DNA of 64,000 nt from Liolophura sinensis. Taxonomy: Eukaryota; Mollusca; Polyplacophora; Chitonida; Chitonidae. The DNA lies in contig NC_088303.1 of the NCBI RefSeq assembly GCF_032854445.1, forward strand, positions 13,957,501 through 14,021,500, written 5' to 3'. Below the pieces are notes generated by a model, which was given only the letters and a program-made list of their open reading frames with translations, did no database searches and was not told the DNA's origin. The position numbers and the translations under genes were made by a program. Shown piece after piece: positions 14,771 to 29,580 of the stretch; position 1 is the stretch's first letter; each line of letters starts with the position of its first letter.

Positions 14771-16615
14771 AAATGACAGAGAAGATGGTATTTATTGAAA
14801 AAGGAATTTAATTATCTAATAAATATTAGCAATATGCGATAGGCAAGAAGAGATACTGCCGCGAACAACAGATGCAGGCAAGTAATATATTTCACGAGAT
14901 TTTAAAACTCTGCAATTACTCTATAGCTTCAGACAACAATTTCACGCCTTATCAATTCACTAGTAACACGGTGAATGTTTTGCAGGGTCACGTGGCCCAT
15001 TGGAACGCTGATTATCAACTGTTCTTGACATCTTTTTTTTCTACTGAGTTGACATCTGAGTTGTCGTACCAGAGACCTGGCCCCATCTAATCTGCAGGTA
15101 TAATATGCAAGGCAGGCTTAGACTGACACACAGTAGAGCGTCCAGCATACAGGCTTAACTACAGATAATGTATGTGATTCCTATACACTTATATCTACAT
15201 TAATAAAGGGTTGCTGCTGTTCGCCAGGTATGTTTGACTGCCTGGATATATACATTGTAATATGCCTTTGAAACCCGCTTATTAAGGTCTTACAATCATT
15301 CAGCTGTATTATATGCCCACCCACTGATGAAGATAACGGGTAATTAAGGTGTTGAGCGTTTGTTTTGTGCGGTGTATCATAACGGTTCCATGAATTTTCA
15401 AATCTACAACTCACATACCCAGCTGTGTCGAATAGAGATGGGCATGCCCGGCGCGGTGTAATGTTGCAGAATCTGCGTTTGCAGTACATTCATGTAAGTT
15501 GCATGCGTGCATGTATTCGGGTGTTTAAATGAGTCGTGCGACGCCACGTGGATCTTTATTAACTATGATAACTCACCTAAAGGAGCCATTCTGAAATCCG
15601 GTGACAAGGACTTGCATGTATACACTAGTTGCGTATCCACTCACTGGTCTTGTCTCTTTCCACCCTCTGTCTCCCTTTCGCTCTCTCCCTGACTACTCGC
15701 TCCGCTCACCCGTCGCTGTGAGGGGCTGCCCGGCAGGGGTAACAGGTAAATAAGCGCCCTGGTGTATCTCTAGGTAGACAGATAAGCAGATAGCATGTCA
15801 GAGGCACAGGTAAACCAGTGAAGTTAGCGACTTGCCCATGCTTCGGTTCATCCAGTCACGCTTCACTAACCGCCCGTTATTTTCCCACGAATTAAACTTT
15901 TAAGTGAGCCATCCACCATTTCTGTAAGACCGTTCATTCTCTCTCAGAGCAGACCACATGACGGCCGTCTTCGGGCAAACATTCCTGGCATATCCAAGAT
16001 TAGGAGGGCTTCACTGCCTAAATAGGTCTCTCGGCAAACAAGCCACTATACTCTTCCTCGGGTGTCTTCCTTCCTTAAAATATCAGAATGGCTGGTCAGT
16101 TTATTTGCCTGCCTCATCAGCTTATTTATTTTCACACGACGAGTGTGACCGGTGCAACCCGGAGACTCCAGCCTACCTGGAGATGTCCCAATGCTCTGTC
16201 ACGCCCATCCCCCAGGCGTAGAGGGGTGGGGGTAGATTGGGTCAGGCACTGGGCCAATGAAGTCACTTAACGCATTTTACACTAACGTGTTGCTTAATAT
16301 AACGTCGTGTGTCAAATTGCCTTCTCTCTAATCAGGCCTGGGGGCACGTCCAGTTCTCCCGGGGCCTGTGTAGGCATACTCCTGGGGTTACCAGCAGACG
16401 GGCTGAGGGTTAGATTGCGTACGAAAGGACAGGTAAAATCCCTGTGCCTGTACCAGACGTGTTCTGCGTGACCAGGTATCCCCAAAACCAGGGCTAACCG
16501 ACGGCTTAGTTCTAACACGTTCGCTATACTTCTGACACGTACAACGTTGTCTCAGCACTCTGGCTTTTGACGCCGAGGATTAGCGAAAACAGAACTAATC
16601 CGACCAAAAGAATAG

Positions 16616-16670
16616 CAAAAAAAAAAAAAAAAAAAAGAACAAAAAAAAAAAAAAAACAAAAAAAAAAAGA
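16616..16670. repeat. Long interrupted poly-A
   Basis: Three A runs broken by single G or C residues, then gagagag. Confidence 0.9.
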
Positions 16671-18181
16671 GAGAGGAAGAAGAATCCACAGGACATTCTC
16701 CGGCGGGATGGTTTATTTTTAAGTGTTCGCTGCAATAAATAGCGCACAAGCGGTCCCAAATCTAATCAACCAGTCAGTTAATCACATTGTCAATCATAAT
16801 ATCTGGCTATCAAAGACTGGGCCATAACAGTTATCCGCCATTTGTTCAATAGTTTTTCAGTTATCCAGAAGACATCATAAGCGTGCTACACTGGTGTTTT
16901 TCGCAGAATCATGGATAGGAATTTATAACTATCAAGGCTGGTGCTTCCTCGTTTGATATCTAATTGCAGTTTTGCGACATCCTCTTGGAATATCTCCGGT
17001 TTATGGGTGGATGAAATTGACAAAGCACTGATGGAAAGTAAGGAATCCTTGCCATGTATTTAACACATCTCCGGACCTAGACGCGACATAAGGTAATAGA
17101 TGAGATGTCAAACCTGAAGCTTTATAGGATAAGGGCAATATGGAACTTCCGACAGAAGTGATTGGTTCTTAGCCTGCTGGAGTTCAGCATACGGGAATAA
17201 ACCAGGAACTGGAAAGCTGGTTTCCAAATACCATAACTGGGTGTCTTTGCAGTGACATTTTAGTGAGGCAGCAGGCATTGAAGCAGGTCGGCCAGAAGGG
17301 AACTCCATTGTAATATAAACTTTACAAGCAAACAAACAAACAATTACATCCAGAATCCAGAATGATATGGAGTTGTACTTTACTCATATCATCCCGATTT
17401 CCTCCACAAATTGACCTAGTAGCTGTTGTACAAGTGAAAACTACTTGAGTATGTCGGTGAACAAATAACTAAATTTGTAATCAATTAAGGCCTCGATCCT
17501 ATGCTCTGGGTTTCATCTGGCGAGATAATCAGTCATTTTGTCAATCATTTTGTCGATCAGAAAATGATTCAGTTATTTAATACCAATCAAGTTGGCTGTT
17601 ACAGGTCAGACACAAGGCCTAATTATCAATGGTTTATTGTTAATCTTTCTGCATTAAATGTTTCATCACATCCATAAAGACAATCAGTATAACCGGACTT
17701 GGTACCTGTGTAGTTAAATTATGTCCACTTAGTATGACCAGTATATTCATCTGCATCCTCTTGTCTGGTGAGATTATCACCTCATCTCTTTAGGACGTGA
17801 GAGGAAATAACCCCGGGGAAACTTTATAGGTAGGGAGCACAGCAAGCGATCGTCATAACGTAAATAGCCGTTACAGGTGAAATAATGCGGGGAGTGGGGG
17901 AGTTGGGGTGTGGGTGTGGACATATATACTCGTGTATCAATGAGGATTGTCCTTTATATCGAACTTCAGGCGAAGCAAAAAAAAACGCTTACATGGTGAT
18001 AAAAAAAGAAGGAAATTTATTTAGCCTGAAGACGTTATTATCAGGCATGGTGTGTAAATTAGTATGAAATAAGGTGATGTTATCAGCCTATAATCTAATG
18101 GGATAAGCTTACCTTCTCACGGCATGTACAGAGAACAGCTACCTTGTTTGAATGATTGTTTTAAAAATTATGGCTGTTGTA

Positions 18182-18448
18182 TTTTATTCATTTATTTGAT
18201 CGATGTTTTACGCCGTACTCAAGAATATTTCACTTGTACGACGGCGGCTAGCCTTATGGTGGGTGGACACCTGGAACAGCCCAAGGGAAGCCCACAACCA
18301 TCCGCAAGTTGCTGAAACACCTTCCCAAGTAGTGCTGGAGAGGAAGCCAGCATGAACTGGACTTGAATTCACAGAGACCGCATTGGTGAGAGACTCCTTG
18401 GTCATTACGCTGCGCTAGCGCGCTAACCAACTGAGCCACGGAGGCCCC
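18182..18448 (-). mobile_element. Full-length tRNA-derived SINE with target duplication
   Basis: On the - strand: head ggggcctccgtggctcagtt, body with box B, tail motif cgtacaagtgaaatattctt and AAATAAAT end. It is flanked by an 11-bp direct repeat tggctgttgta (18171-18181 and 18451-18461). It serves as a reference copy for the family in this window. Confidence 0.9.
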
Positions 18449-19384
18449 GCTGGCTGTTGTACGATTACATGTCAGTATTATGGCATCACATTATATCGTC
18501 TATATCTTCCCCACGATATGGTAGCAACATTTGCAGAAGGAACGTTAAGTCATAATCATTCATTGATTAATTCTATCGTCTATTCATTTATGACGTTTCA
18601 TTGAGAAACCTAGCAGTCCTGGGGAAATCACCACATCTCATTATACAGGCGCCTGACAAACTTTTTGACTTAAAGACTTGACATGAGCTGGATACGAGCC
18701 TGCTACCCCATTAGTCAAAGACAAGGGAATATCGTTGGAAGTTATACATACAGTTCTCTAGGTCACCTTTGGAATGTTCCGGAATAAACCCAGAGTTAGT
18801 AACAGAATCATATTGGTCCACCATATTTAAAGAGAACTTGTAAAATTCTTCAAAATAGCTTCAAAAACCAAGCAAAAAGATATAAAACTAAAGTCCTAGA
18901 CTATGAAAACAATAAAATATGGGAGTTTTTTATTTGCTTGACAAAGCTTTGCGCATTTTAAAGCAAAAGTATGCAGCAAAGCATTACATCTTGAATCATA
19001 CGGCCATACACTAAAATTAACGTCAGATTTGAACTTGAGTCAATTTATGGAATACAATACATTTTAAAATAAGAATGGAAAACCTTTTCCCTCTCTGTGA
19101 CTAACAGGTACATTACATTACATTATGTTACTAGTCATGGTGGATTAACATAGACGGATGGTCCTAACGTACAATGTACCTTAAATAGTGTGCGTAAATA
19201 GAAGTTCTTTTCTGTACGTATTTCTCATTACATAGACATTTACAGACGTCACAAATCAACATTTATTCAAGAAATTAATTAAACACCAAAATATCTTCAT
19301 TTCAGTTGTAACACTATATGTGTAAGCAACAAGATATTTAAATTTATTCAAGAGCCATTGATTAATAATTTGAGCCCGTGCTGG

Positions 19385-19548
19385 CTTGATGTCAGGCTGT
19401 ACGCGAGAAGGCCTGCAGCAACCTGCGGACGATCGTGGGTTTCCCCCATGGCTCTACCCTGTTTCCTCCCACCATAATGCTTTCCACCGTCGTATAAGTG
19501 AAATATTCGTGAATGCGGCGTAAAAACACCAATCAAAGAAAAAATCAA
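19385..19548 (+). mobile_element. SINE, 5'-truncated
   Basis: Body and tail only (cagcaacctgcggacgatcg to gtgaaatattcgtgaatgcg, then caatcaaag). Confidence 0.8.
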
Positions 19549-20511
19549 AGAATATTACGTTTAGGTCTATCCCCTCCATAAATCTTTCCCGTGTTCAATC
19601 TTACATCCCAGAATACAAACGAGATTTTAAACAAATATCAAAATTCAATTGTTTTATATACATGTATATATACGTGCCTCAAAGCGGCTGATTTTTTGCT
19701 GACAGTTCACAGCTAAAACGTTAATGTTTCGTTCAACATTAAAGCCCGAGAAAGCTATAAGTCAACTCTTGACACCCTTAATTGTCGTCAAATCATTTGA
19801 ATTAACCAGATTAAGCTCAAGCCATTTACTTTTCAAGATTTTATGAAACTTCTCATCCCGACCATTAACAGTTAAAAGATGACAATTATTGAATAGCTCT
19901 GTTACGTGAGTGAAGAGCCCAAATCTTTGTAACAATCACCATGTTGTTAGCTTTCTTTTGATCGAACTTCTATACCCCGTTATTATCATGTGTCAAACAT
20001 CCAAAAGGCACCCTGTGACAGCTGCTTATCTTGTCACGAACTAATACGACAGTTTCTTCGCGCATTGGTGTGTAAACGACACAAATAACCGAGTGCTGTC
20101 ACGTTATAACACCTCACTGGTCGCCGAATACGTGTATTGTGTCCTTATTCATATCTACTCAGGCGTAGTCAACTTCCGCCTTTTCATTGGTTAGAATCTT
20201 CAGGGTGTGAAAGAATCACTTGCGTAACACTTATGCCATTCACTTTTAACCCCAGCTTTTGGTGTTTAGCTTTCTGTCATAAAACTACACGGATAACTCG
20301 GTATCCACTAGATAATCGAAACACAATCCCGTTACGTTCAGCTTGTCCGTTCGGGGTTTGATATGAGATTAGTACGTCAGCGACTAAGCACTTATTAGCG
20401 ACTTACATGTACTGTTGACATAATCCACTCTTTTAAAATCCATGTTTCATCACCACAGATAGTTATTCGGAAAGTTTATTCCAAGTCGGGTCTAATCTTG
20501 CTTGGTGTACG

Positions 20512-20780
20512 ATTTATTTATTCATTTGATTGGTGTTTTAGGCCGCACTCAAGATTATTTCACTTATAGGACTGCGGTCAGCATTAGGGTTGGACTTAAC
20601 CGGGCAGAGCCCGGGGGGAACCAACGGCCATCCACAGGTAGCTGGAAGACATTCCCACGCACAGCCAAAGAGGCACTCAGCCTGAGCTGGACTCGAGCTC
20701 ACAGCGACCGCATTGATGAGAGGCTCCTGGGCTATTGCTTCGCGCTGGCGTGCTTGACCTCTCAGCCATGAGGACGCCCA
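20512..20780 (-). mobile_element. Full-length tRNA-derived SINE, diverged
   Basis: Same order of head, body and tail as the 18.2-kb copy, with more substitutions in the head (gagaggtcaagcacgccagc). Confidence 0.85.
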
Positions 20781-21373
20781 CTTGATGTGTGAATGTCAAG
20801 ACAAACATCATCAAATATCTCACGCTCCCACACTCAACACACGAGGCCTGAACCGCTACATCAGCTTTAAAGTTTGACTTCTACATGTAAATTGGATTTA
20901 CATGCATACACATTGGATAGTTGTTTTTAAAATGCTGTAACTATGGCTTCAGAGTTCCTCCTCATATCTACTTCACCCTTTCAGATTACGAGCCTTATTG
21001 TGTATATATCTACATCTTATACATGGTAACTGTGTTATAAGAAAATAGCAGTTATGTATTATAAACCTCTTCTCTTAGCTGAGGCGGGCCGCTCTACTGA
21101 GTATAGCGTTGTTTGAGTTGTCGCTCTTCTTGTGTCGTGTTGGGCTTGGTTTTCGTTTTGTTCTTGGGGGGCATTTTTGAAATGAGCATGCTCTGCAGGT
21201 TGTGACAGCACATGGCTTATTTTGTCTTCTTTGACTTTTACTGATTTAAAGCGCACTGTGACATCCAATATCTCATCCCTTAGCACTGTGATGTAACTTA
21301 CCTGGTCCCTATGTATTATTTTTTTAATATGTTTGTATATTAACGGTGATGAAAATACAACATTTTGAAGCAC

Positions 21374-23331
21374 ACTGAAGTTAGCAGCCGGTTAGTTATT
21401 AGTTATTCGAATAACTAATAACTAACTCAGCAGTGGGTTAGTTATTTCAATAACTAATTACTAACAAGCAGTGGGTTAGTTATTCGATTAACCAAGAATT
21501 ATTTATTTATTTATTTATTTGATTGGTGTTTTACGCCGTACTCAAGAATATTTCACTTATTCGACGGCGGCCAGCATTATGGTGGGAGGAAACCGGACAG
21601 AGCCCGGGGAAAACCCACGACCGTTGCTGAAAGACCTTCTCACTTACGGCTGGAGAGGAACTCACTTACGCCTGTGACTTGAACTCTCAGCAACAGCGTT
21701 GGTGAGAGGCTCCTGTGTCATTACGCTGCGCTAGCGCGCTAACCAACTGAGCCACGGACGCCCCCATCCAATAACTAAGCCAGCACAGGGTTAGTTATTT
21801 GAATAACTAATAACTAACCAGCAGCTGGTTAGTTATTCGAAATCAGTTATTTGAATGACTAATAACTAACATAGCAGCGGGTTAGTTATTCGATTAACTA
21901 ATAACCAACCAGCAGTGAGCTAGGTAATTGAAAGACTGATAATAAACTTGTTGCTCTTTAGTTATTCCAAATCAGGTATTGAATAACTAATAACTAAACA
22001 GCAGCGGGTTAGTAATTAGAAAAACTATTAACTAACCAGTAGCGGGTTAGTAATTTGAAATTAGTTACTTGAATAGCTAACACAGCAACGATTCGAATAA
22101 CTAGTAACTAACCAGCTGCGGGTTAGTAAATCGAATTACAAATAACTAACTAGCAGCGGTCTACTTATTCGAAATCAGTTATTTGAATAGCTAATATCAA
22201 ACACCGCAGCGGTGAAGTTATTCAAAATCAGTTACTTGTATAACTAATGACTAACACATCAGCAGGTTAGTCATTCGAATAACTAATAATAACTAACTCA
22301 GCAGCGAGTTAGTTATTCGAATAACCAATAACTAAGCCAGCACCGAGTAGTTATTTGAAAAACTAATAACTAACGGGTTAGTAATTCGAAATTAGTGATT
22401 TGATTCGATTAACTAATAACTAACTAGCAGTGAGTTAGGTAATCGAATAACTAATAACAAACTTGCTGCTCTTTAGTTATTCCAAATCAGTTATTTGAAT
22501 GGCTAATAACTATCCAGCAGAGGGTTAGTTATTGGAATAACCAATATCTAACCCAGCAACTATTCAAAATCAGTTACTAGAATAACTAATGATTAACACA
22601 GCAGCGGGTTAGTTATTCGAATAACTAACCCGCTGCTGGTTAGTTATTAGTTATTCAAATAACTAACCTGGTGCTGGCTTAGTTATTGGTTATTCGAATA
22701 ACTAACCTGCTGCTAGTTCGAATGTCTAACCCGCTGCTCTGTTAGTCATTAGCTATTCTAGTAATTGATTTTGAATAACTACTCCGCTGCTGGGTTAGAT
22801 ATTGGTTATTCCAATAATTAACCCGCTGCTGGTTAGTTATTAATTATTCAAATAACTGATTTGGAATAATTAAAGAGCAGTAAGTTTGTTATTTGTTATT
22901 CGATTACCTAACTCACTATTAGTTAGTTATTAGTTAATCGAATAATCAACCTGCTGCTGGTTGGTTATTAGTTATTCAAATAACTAACCCGGTGCTGGCT
23001 TAGTTATTAGTTATTCAAATAACTAATTTGGAATAGCTAAAGAGCAGCAAGTTTGTTATTAGCTATTCGAGTACCTAACTCACTGCTAGATAGTTATTAC
23101 TTAATGGAATAACTAATCTACTGCTGGTTAGTTATTAGTTATTCGAATAACTAACCCGCTGCCAGTTCGAATGACTAACCTGTGTTATTCATTTGTTATT
23201 CAAATAACTGATTTCGAATAACTAACTCGCTGCTGCTTTGTTATTAGTTATTCAAATAACTAACCCGCTACTGAGTTAGTTATCAGCCATTCAAATATGT
23301 AATAACTAATAACTAACCCGCTGCTAACTTC
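21374..23331. repeat. Fold-back array of 38-40-bp palindromic units
   Basis: Dozens of units of the type gttagttattcgaataacta, then ataactaaccagcagcggg. The left part reads in one orientation and the right part in the other, switching at a perfect 40-bp palindrome (22599-22638). Both ends carry gaagttagcagc as an inverted repeat. This is the structure of a fold-back element or a satellite inversion. A SINE at 21495-21765 interrupts the left half. Confidence 0.85.
21495..21765 (-). mobile_element. Full-length tRNA-derived SINE inside the fold-back array
   Basis: On the - strand it runs from a tRNA-like head (gtggctcagttggttagcgc, box B gagttcaagt) through the family body to an A/T-rich AAATAAAT tail. 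It is close to the 18.2-kb copy. Confidence 0.85.
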
Positions 23332-23379
23332 AATCTCCCACAGTTTGAGTACAGTTAGAATAAAGCTCTAATTGTGGTA

Positions 23380-23520
23380 AATTGACAAGAGGCCGTGTTT
23401 CACCGGTTGCGTTTGACTATTTGCCAACTATTCCACTGTTGTCTCTGCTTTTGCTCGCAGTTACACTCTGTATTCTTTTATATTACAACATTAGAGATTG
23501 GCCGAGAAAATATAATATGA
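23380..23520 (-). repeat. Dispersed repeat family R, reverse copy
   Basis: ttgacaagaggccgtgtttc, accggttgcgtttgactatt, tgccaactattccactgttg. It lies beside the fold-back array. Short relatives occur at 2335-2400 and 48115-48195. Confidence 0.55.
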
Positions 23521-24074
23521 ACAGGTGGGTGTTAAAGGCTAGAAACAAAGGTGTTGAAAGGTAAATTTATAATGTTTGAACTTACATAAATGAATGGGTT
23601 TTTTCGTCTACGTTTATTGAATGGAAGAAAGTCAGATGCACAGGAATGTTGTAGTGGTTGAATTATTGTATTTGTCTTATGTGTTTTCGTTTCTTATGAT
23701 GTCTTCTCCTCAAGTATGGAGGTACCTATAAGTGCCACACCATTCACTCACTTTAATTCTGTTCGATATTTAACGTGCCGAGTGAAGCTTCTTAAATGAA
23801 TAAACTAATCAGGATTCTCTCCCCTGAACTCAGAGACGCTGTTACTATTTGGATCCGATTTCATAACATTTCCTGAACTCGGGTTGTTATCCAGTATGAC
23901 TTGCACGTGAGATTCGAGATTCTTATACGAAATGAAAGTTCCCCAACAACAGATTGTTAGTGAATCAGATGATGAATATTTATTATGATGAGGGAGGAAC
24001 CAGCAGTTGACACAAGTACCAAACAGTTGAGTGTCATATGGGACAGAATCCCAGTTAAACACAATACATGGCAC

Positions 24075-24605
24075 AGAAAGTCTCATGAGACTCTTGTCTC
24101 AAATTATGGTACAAAGTTCTGGTTATTTATTCTGGTATATAGTCTCCGTAGTCCACTTTTGATATCTCAGATAATTTCTACTTGCACGAGACTAAAGCTG
24201 GATTCTCGGGCTTCGTGAGACTGGAGCGTCCCAGAATTTTGGGACTGGGAAAAGTCTCATGAGACACTTGTCTCAAATTATGGTACCAAACTTCAGGTGA
24301 CTTATTCTGGTATGTTGTCTCTGTGGTCCACTTTTGATATCTCAGATAAGTTCCACTTGCACGAGGCTGGAGCTGGATTCTCAGGCTTCGTGAGACTGGA
24401 AAGTCCCAGAATTTTGGGACTGGGAAAAGTCTCATGAGACTCTTGTCTCAAATTATGGTACCAAACTTCAGGTGACTTATTCTGGTATGTTGTCTCTGTG
24501 GTCCACTTTTGATATCTCAGATAAGTTCCACTTGCACGAGGCTGGAGCTGGATTCTCAGGCTTCGTGAGACTGGAAAGTCCCAGAATTTTGGGACTGGAA
24601 AAGAT
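24075..24605. repeat. Three tandem units of ~175 bp with built-in palindromes
   Basis: The anchor gtctcatgagac occurs at 24080, 24254 and 24429 (spacing 174 and 175). Each unit also has the palindrome gtcccagaattttgggac. Units 2 and 3 are nearly identical; unit 1 is more diverged. Open frames here come from the repeat. Confidence 0.88.
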
Positions 24606-27071
<2,466 letters not shown>

Positions 27072-27073
<2 letters not shown>

Positions 27074-27363
27074 GCGGTTGGTGAAATGATACAATGATTA
27101 AACAGAAAAGATTGTTTGGGACAGGTTTACGATTGATTGTGACAGGTTTACGATTTCTTGGGCCAGGTTTACAATAGGCATTGTTTGATGACCATATATT
27201 GAGTTTTTCTTGGCGATGCACATCAGAGATATTCTATGGAAATTCATGAAACAATTATAATTAATATTATCAGTTATATTTGGTATATTGCTCTCCTATT
27301 TTTCCGACAGCCATTGAAGTTTCCTAGTGTTTTTCAGCATGTTGAAGTTAATCTGTCTGAGCG
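27072..27363 (+). pseudogene. Broken duplicate of gene 1 exon 1 and its upstream intron end
   Basis: Starting at agcggttggtgaaatgat, this stretch is nearly identical to 29187-29509. The match includes the polypyrimidine tract, the acceptor and the first codons of the signal peptide (M-L-K-L-I-C-L-S). Codon 9 onward is replaced by a (TA)n tract. About 30 bases before the acceptor are missing compared with the intact copy. It cannot encode the signal peptide. Confidence 0.8.
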
Positions 27364-27365
27364 TA

Positions 27366-27366
27366 G

Positions 27367-27435
<69 letters not shown>
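27366..27435. repeat. (TA)n microsatellite inside the broken exon copy
   Basis: About 35 TA units start in place of codon 9 of the duplicated signal peptide. Confidence 0.95.
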
Positions 27436-27438
<3 letters not shown>

Positions 27439-27531
27439 ACGCACCTTACAACCCAGTTTGCAACAAGTAAACATAATATTTGTACACGCACCTAATGACT
27501 CCTCGTCTTCATGTGACTCAAAAATTGTTAA

Positions 27532-27588
27532 GTACGACTTTAAATCTCAAGCATACATGTACAATATCATTAAAGACGTGGCAATTTA
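27532..27588. repeat. Right inverted arm flanking the duplicated exon
   Basis: Reverse complement of the left arm at 27012-27073. The arms enclose about 460 bp holding the broken exon copy and a (TA)n tract. Confidence 0.75.
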
Positions 27589-27685
27589 CACACCCCTTAG
27601 CACCATGGCTTAAGCAGAATTAGGTAAAAAATGCAGTGATGTTAATTGCAATTTATTAGACGTCACTGGTCTAGAATGACTATAA
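27589..27685 (+). repeat. Dispersed repeat family R, right half
   Basis: caccccttagcaccatggct, gttaattgcaatttattaga, cactggtctagaatgac. It begins at the end of the inverted arm. Confidence 0.6.
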
Positions 27686-28299
27686 ATGCCGTGTTGTCAT
27701 AACATTCAACATACAGTCACATGCTTGCATTCAAGCCAGTTCAGTAGCTCCATGTATATAAGTGGTTTGGTTATATACACGATACGACTTCAACTTCGTA
27801 CCTCGTCTGACATTTCAGACAAAAAGACACCAAAATACAACAGTTCATTCGTTTGTCAACCGCCTAACAGGTTTCTCCACACCATGCTTATTGCCACCTA
27901 CAAATGGTCAATACTTCATGGCATAAAATATAATTTGACAGTTTCCTTAACAAGTTCGCTGGCGCTTTCTGGGAACAAGTAGCAGACAAGATGAGGGTAA
28001 AGTTCTATGCCGATGGTCAGCTTCTTCCTCTTGTACATTTCCCACGTGCGGGTTTTCAATTGATTAAGCGAACAGGCCAGTCAGAATGTAAGATATTACA
28101 TGTATTTCCTTGTTATGACGTAATCAGCCCGCCAGACTGTCAAGAGAGTGACTTGTTGATTATTTCCGCCTGCAGACACATCGCCTATAAGCATGATATT
28201 TGCTCAGGCTTCAAATGCCTAGTGTTGCACTTGGGTTACATCCTGTTGAGGAACTTGTATTTCCTCACCCCTTTATTAGTTGCGCGCAGGTTTGTGTCT

Positions 28300-28336
28300 G
28301 TGGCAGTTACGTATATAGCTTTCACGACGACAACAG
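28300..28336 (+). other. Possible end of an untranslated first exon of gene 1
   Basis: Strong donor ACAACAG|gtaagt at 28336/28337. Gene 1 needs an upstream leader exon because an acceptor lies one base before its ATG. The extent of the leader and the promoter cannot be read. Confidence 0.2.
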
Positions 28337-28422
28337 GTAAGTGCGGCGGCTGCATGTAAGCACTATTCACTTCATACAAATGCTCGATATGTTTCTGTTA
28401 TAATACACAGTAATGACAAGTG

Positions 28423-28490
28423 GTGCAGTTTTACAGTGCCCTATGCAGTTTTACAGAGCCCTGTGCAGTTTTACAGTGCCCTGTGCAGTT
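28423..28490. repeat. 20-bp tandem repeat
   Basis: Three and a half units of tgcagttttacagtgccctg, just downstream of a possible untranslated exon of gene 1. Confidence 0.8.
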
Positions 28491-28623
28491 TTGGCTATAC
28501 AGTGTAATTTTTGTCTGCAGATAAAAGCTGTTTTCTGACTTAAAACAGGCCGTATGACTATAACATCACCTCATGTTTTTTCACAGCCAAAGTCCTGCAG
28601 AGGTATAAACACCGACCAAATAC

Positions 28624-28710
28624 ATATATTTATTTTGTTTATTTTGTGTTCTACGCCGTGCTTAATAATATTTCAATTATACGACGACGGCCAGCATAAT
28701 GATGGGGTGA
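28624..28710 (-). mobile_element. SINE tail fragment
   Basis: ttctacgccgtgcttaataa, then cgacggccagcataatgatg. Confidence 0.7.
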
Positions 28711-29478
28711 ATTAGTAATTATAGTATTTTTTGTAGATCTACTCCCTTTGTCTTTGTAAAGGATTTACAATACTTCTCTTTTTCGTAAAATGCAGCAACA
28801 TATTTTGTTCAGATTGAGAAATTTTAAACATTGTATTCTCCTCTTGACCCTGTGTGAAAGTGAGTTGGTCGTGGTAATTTATTTTGCTGTGTTTACAATT
28901 TGTTACAAAGGTTGTAGTGGTTGTATAGAAGCAGCAAAGGTCGTAGGTGAGTTGAGAAGGTTTTACTTCAGAGAGAACTTGCATGAGATATACGTATCGA
29001 TGCATTGGTGAATATTGGTGCTTAGTATATGGAAAGACTTTCCATTCAGAGATTTTCTGCAATGTTTATGATATCAATACTCATGGAATATTTTGTCAGA
29101 GGCTGACGTATGTGATCCAGGCAGTCAAGTTTGATACATCGTTAAAAATAATGACCAGATTTTTTTTTTTGTTTCACTTAAAATAGCGGTTGGTGAAATG
29201 ATTCAATGATTAAACAGAAAAGATTGTTTGGGACAGGTTTACGATTGATTGTGACAGTTTACGATTTCTTGGGCCAGGTTTACAATAGGCATTGTTTGAT
29301 GACCATATATTGAGTTTTTCTTGGCGATGCACATCAGAGATATTCTATGGAAATTCATGAAACAATTATAATTAATATTATCAGTTATATTTGGTATATT
29401 GCTCTCCTATTTTTCCGACAGCCATTGAAGTTTCGTTCCTGGTGTTTATTGGTGACACCTTTTTTTGTGTTTTTCAGC

Positions 29479-29580
29479 ATGTTGAAGTTAATCTGTCTGA
29501 GCGTGGTATTTTGCCTATTGCAAGGCTGTGAGTTATTCGTTACCGGGCAAAAGTGTGATGTACCCATAGTCAAAAGCCAG
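29479..29580 (+). CDS. Gene 1 exon 1: signal peptide
   Basis: ATG at 29479 opens 34 codons, MLKLICLSVVFCLLQG then a short polar segment with K-C-D-V-P-I-V-K-S-Q, ending exactly at the donor CCAG|gtatga (phase 0). The first 16-23 residues are a standard signal peptide. A pyrimidine-rich acceptor ends at 29477, one base before the ATG, so an intron separates this exon from an untranslated leader. Gene 2 has the same intron just before its ATG. The C-x-x-P segment after the signal peptide recurs in gene 2 exon 1 (S-C-H-I-P) and at the end of gene 1 exon 5 (Q-C-H-L-P-P). It is therefore a conserved N-cap of the module. Confidence 0.82.

Larger units (their letters stand above)
10236..18170. other. 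Gene-free stretch
   Basis: SINE fragments, microsatellites and unique AT-rich DNA. A small perfect 9-bp hairpin (gggtcggat/atccgaccc) sits at about 13299-13327. The 109-codon frame at 12253-12582 (-) has a hydrophobic patch but no other support. Confidence 0.55.

Noticed and set aside
18254-18439. Apparent tRNA gene in the SINE head
   Set aside because: The same head-body-tail unit recurs many times and has target duplications, so it is a SINE and not a functional tRNA gene.
27686-28359. Two adjacent + frames (98 and 122 codons) upstream of gene 1, considered as its first coding exons
   Set aside because: The first frame starts at the edge of a family R repeat copy; neither has module similarity, and gene 1 already has its signal peptide at 29479.
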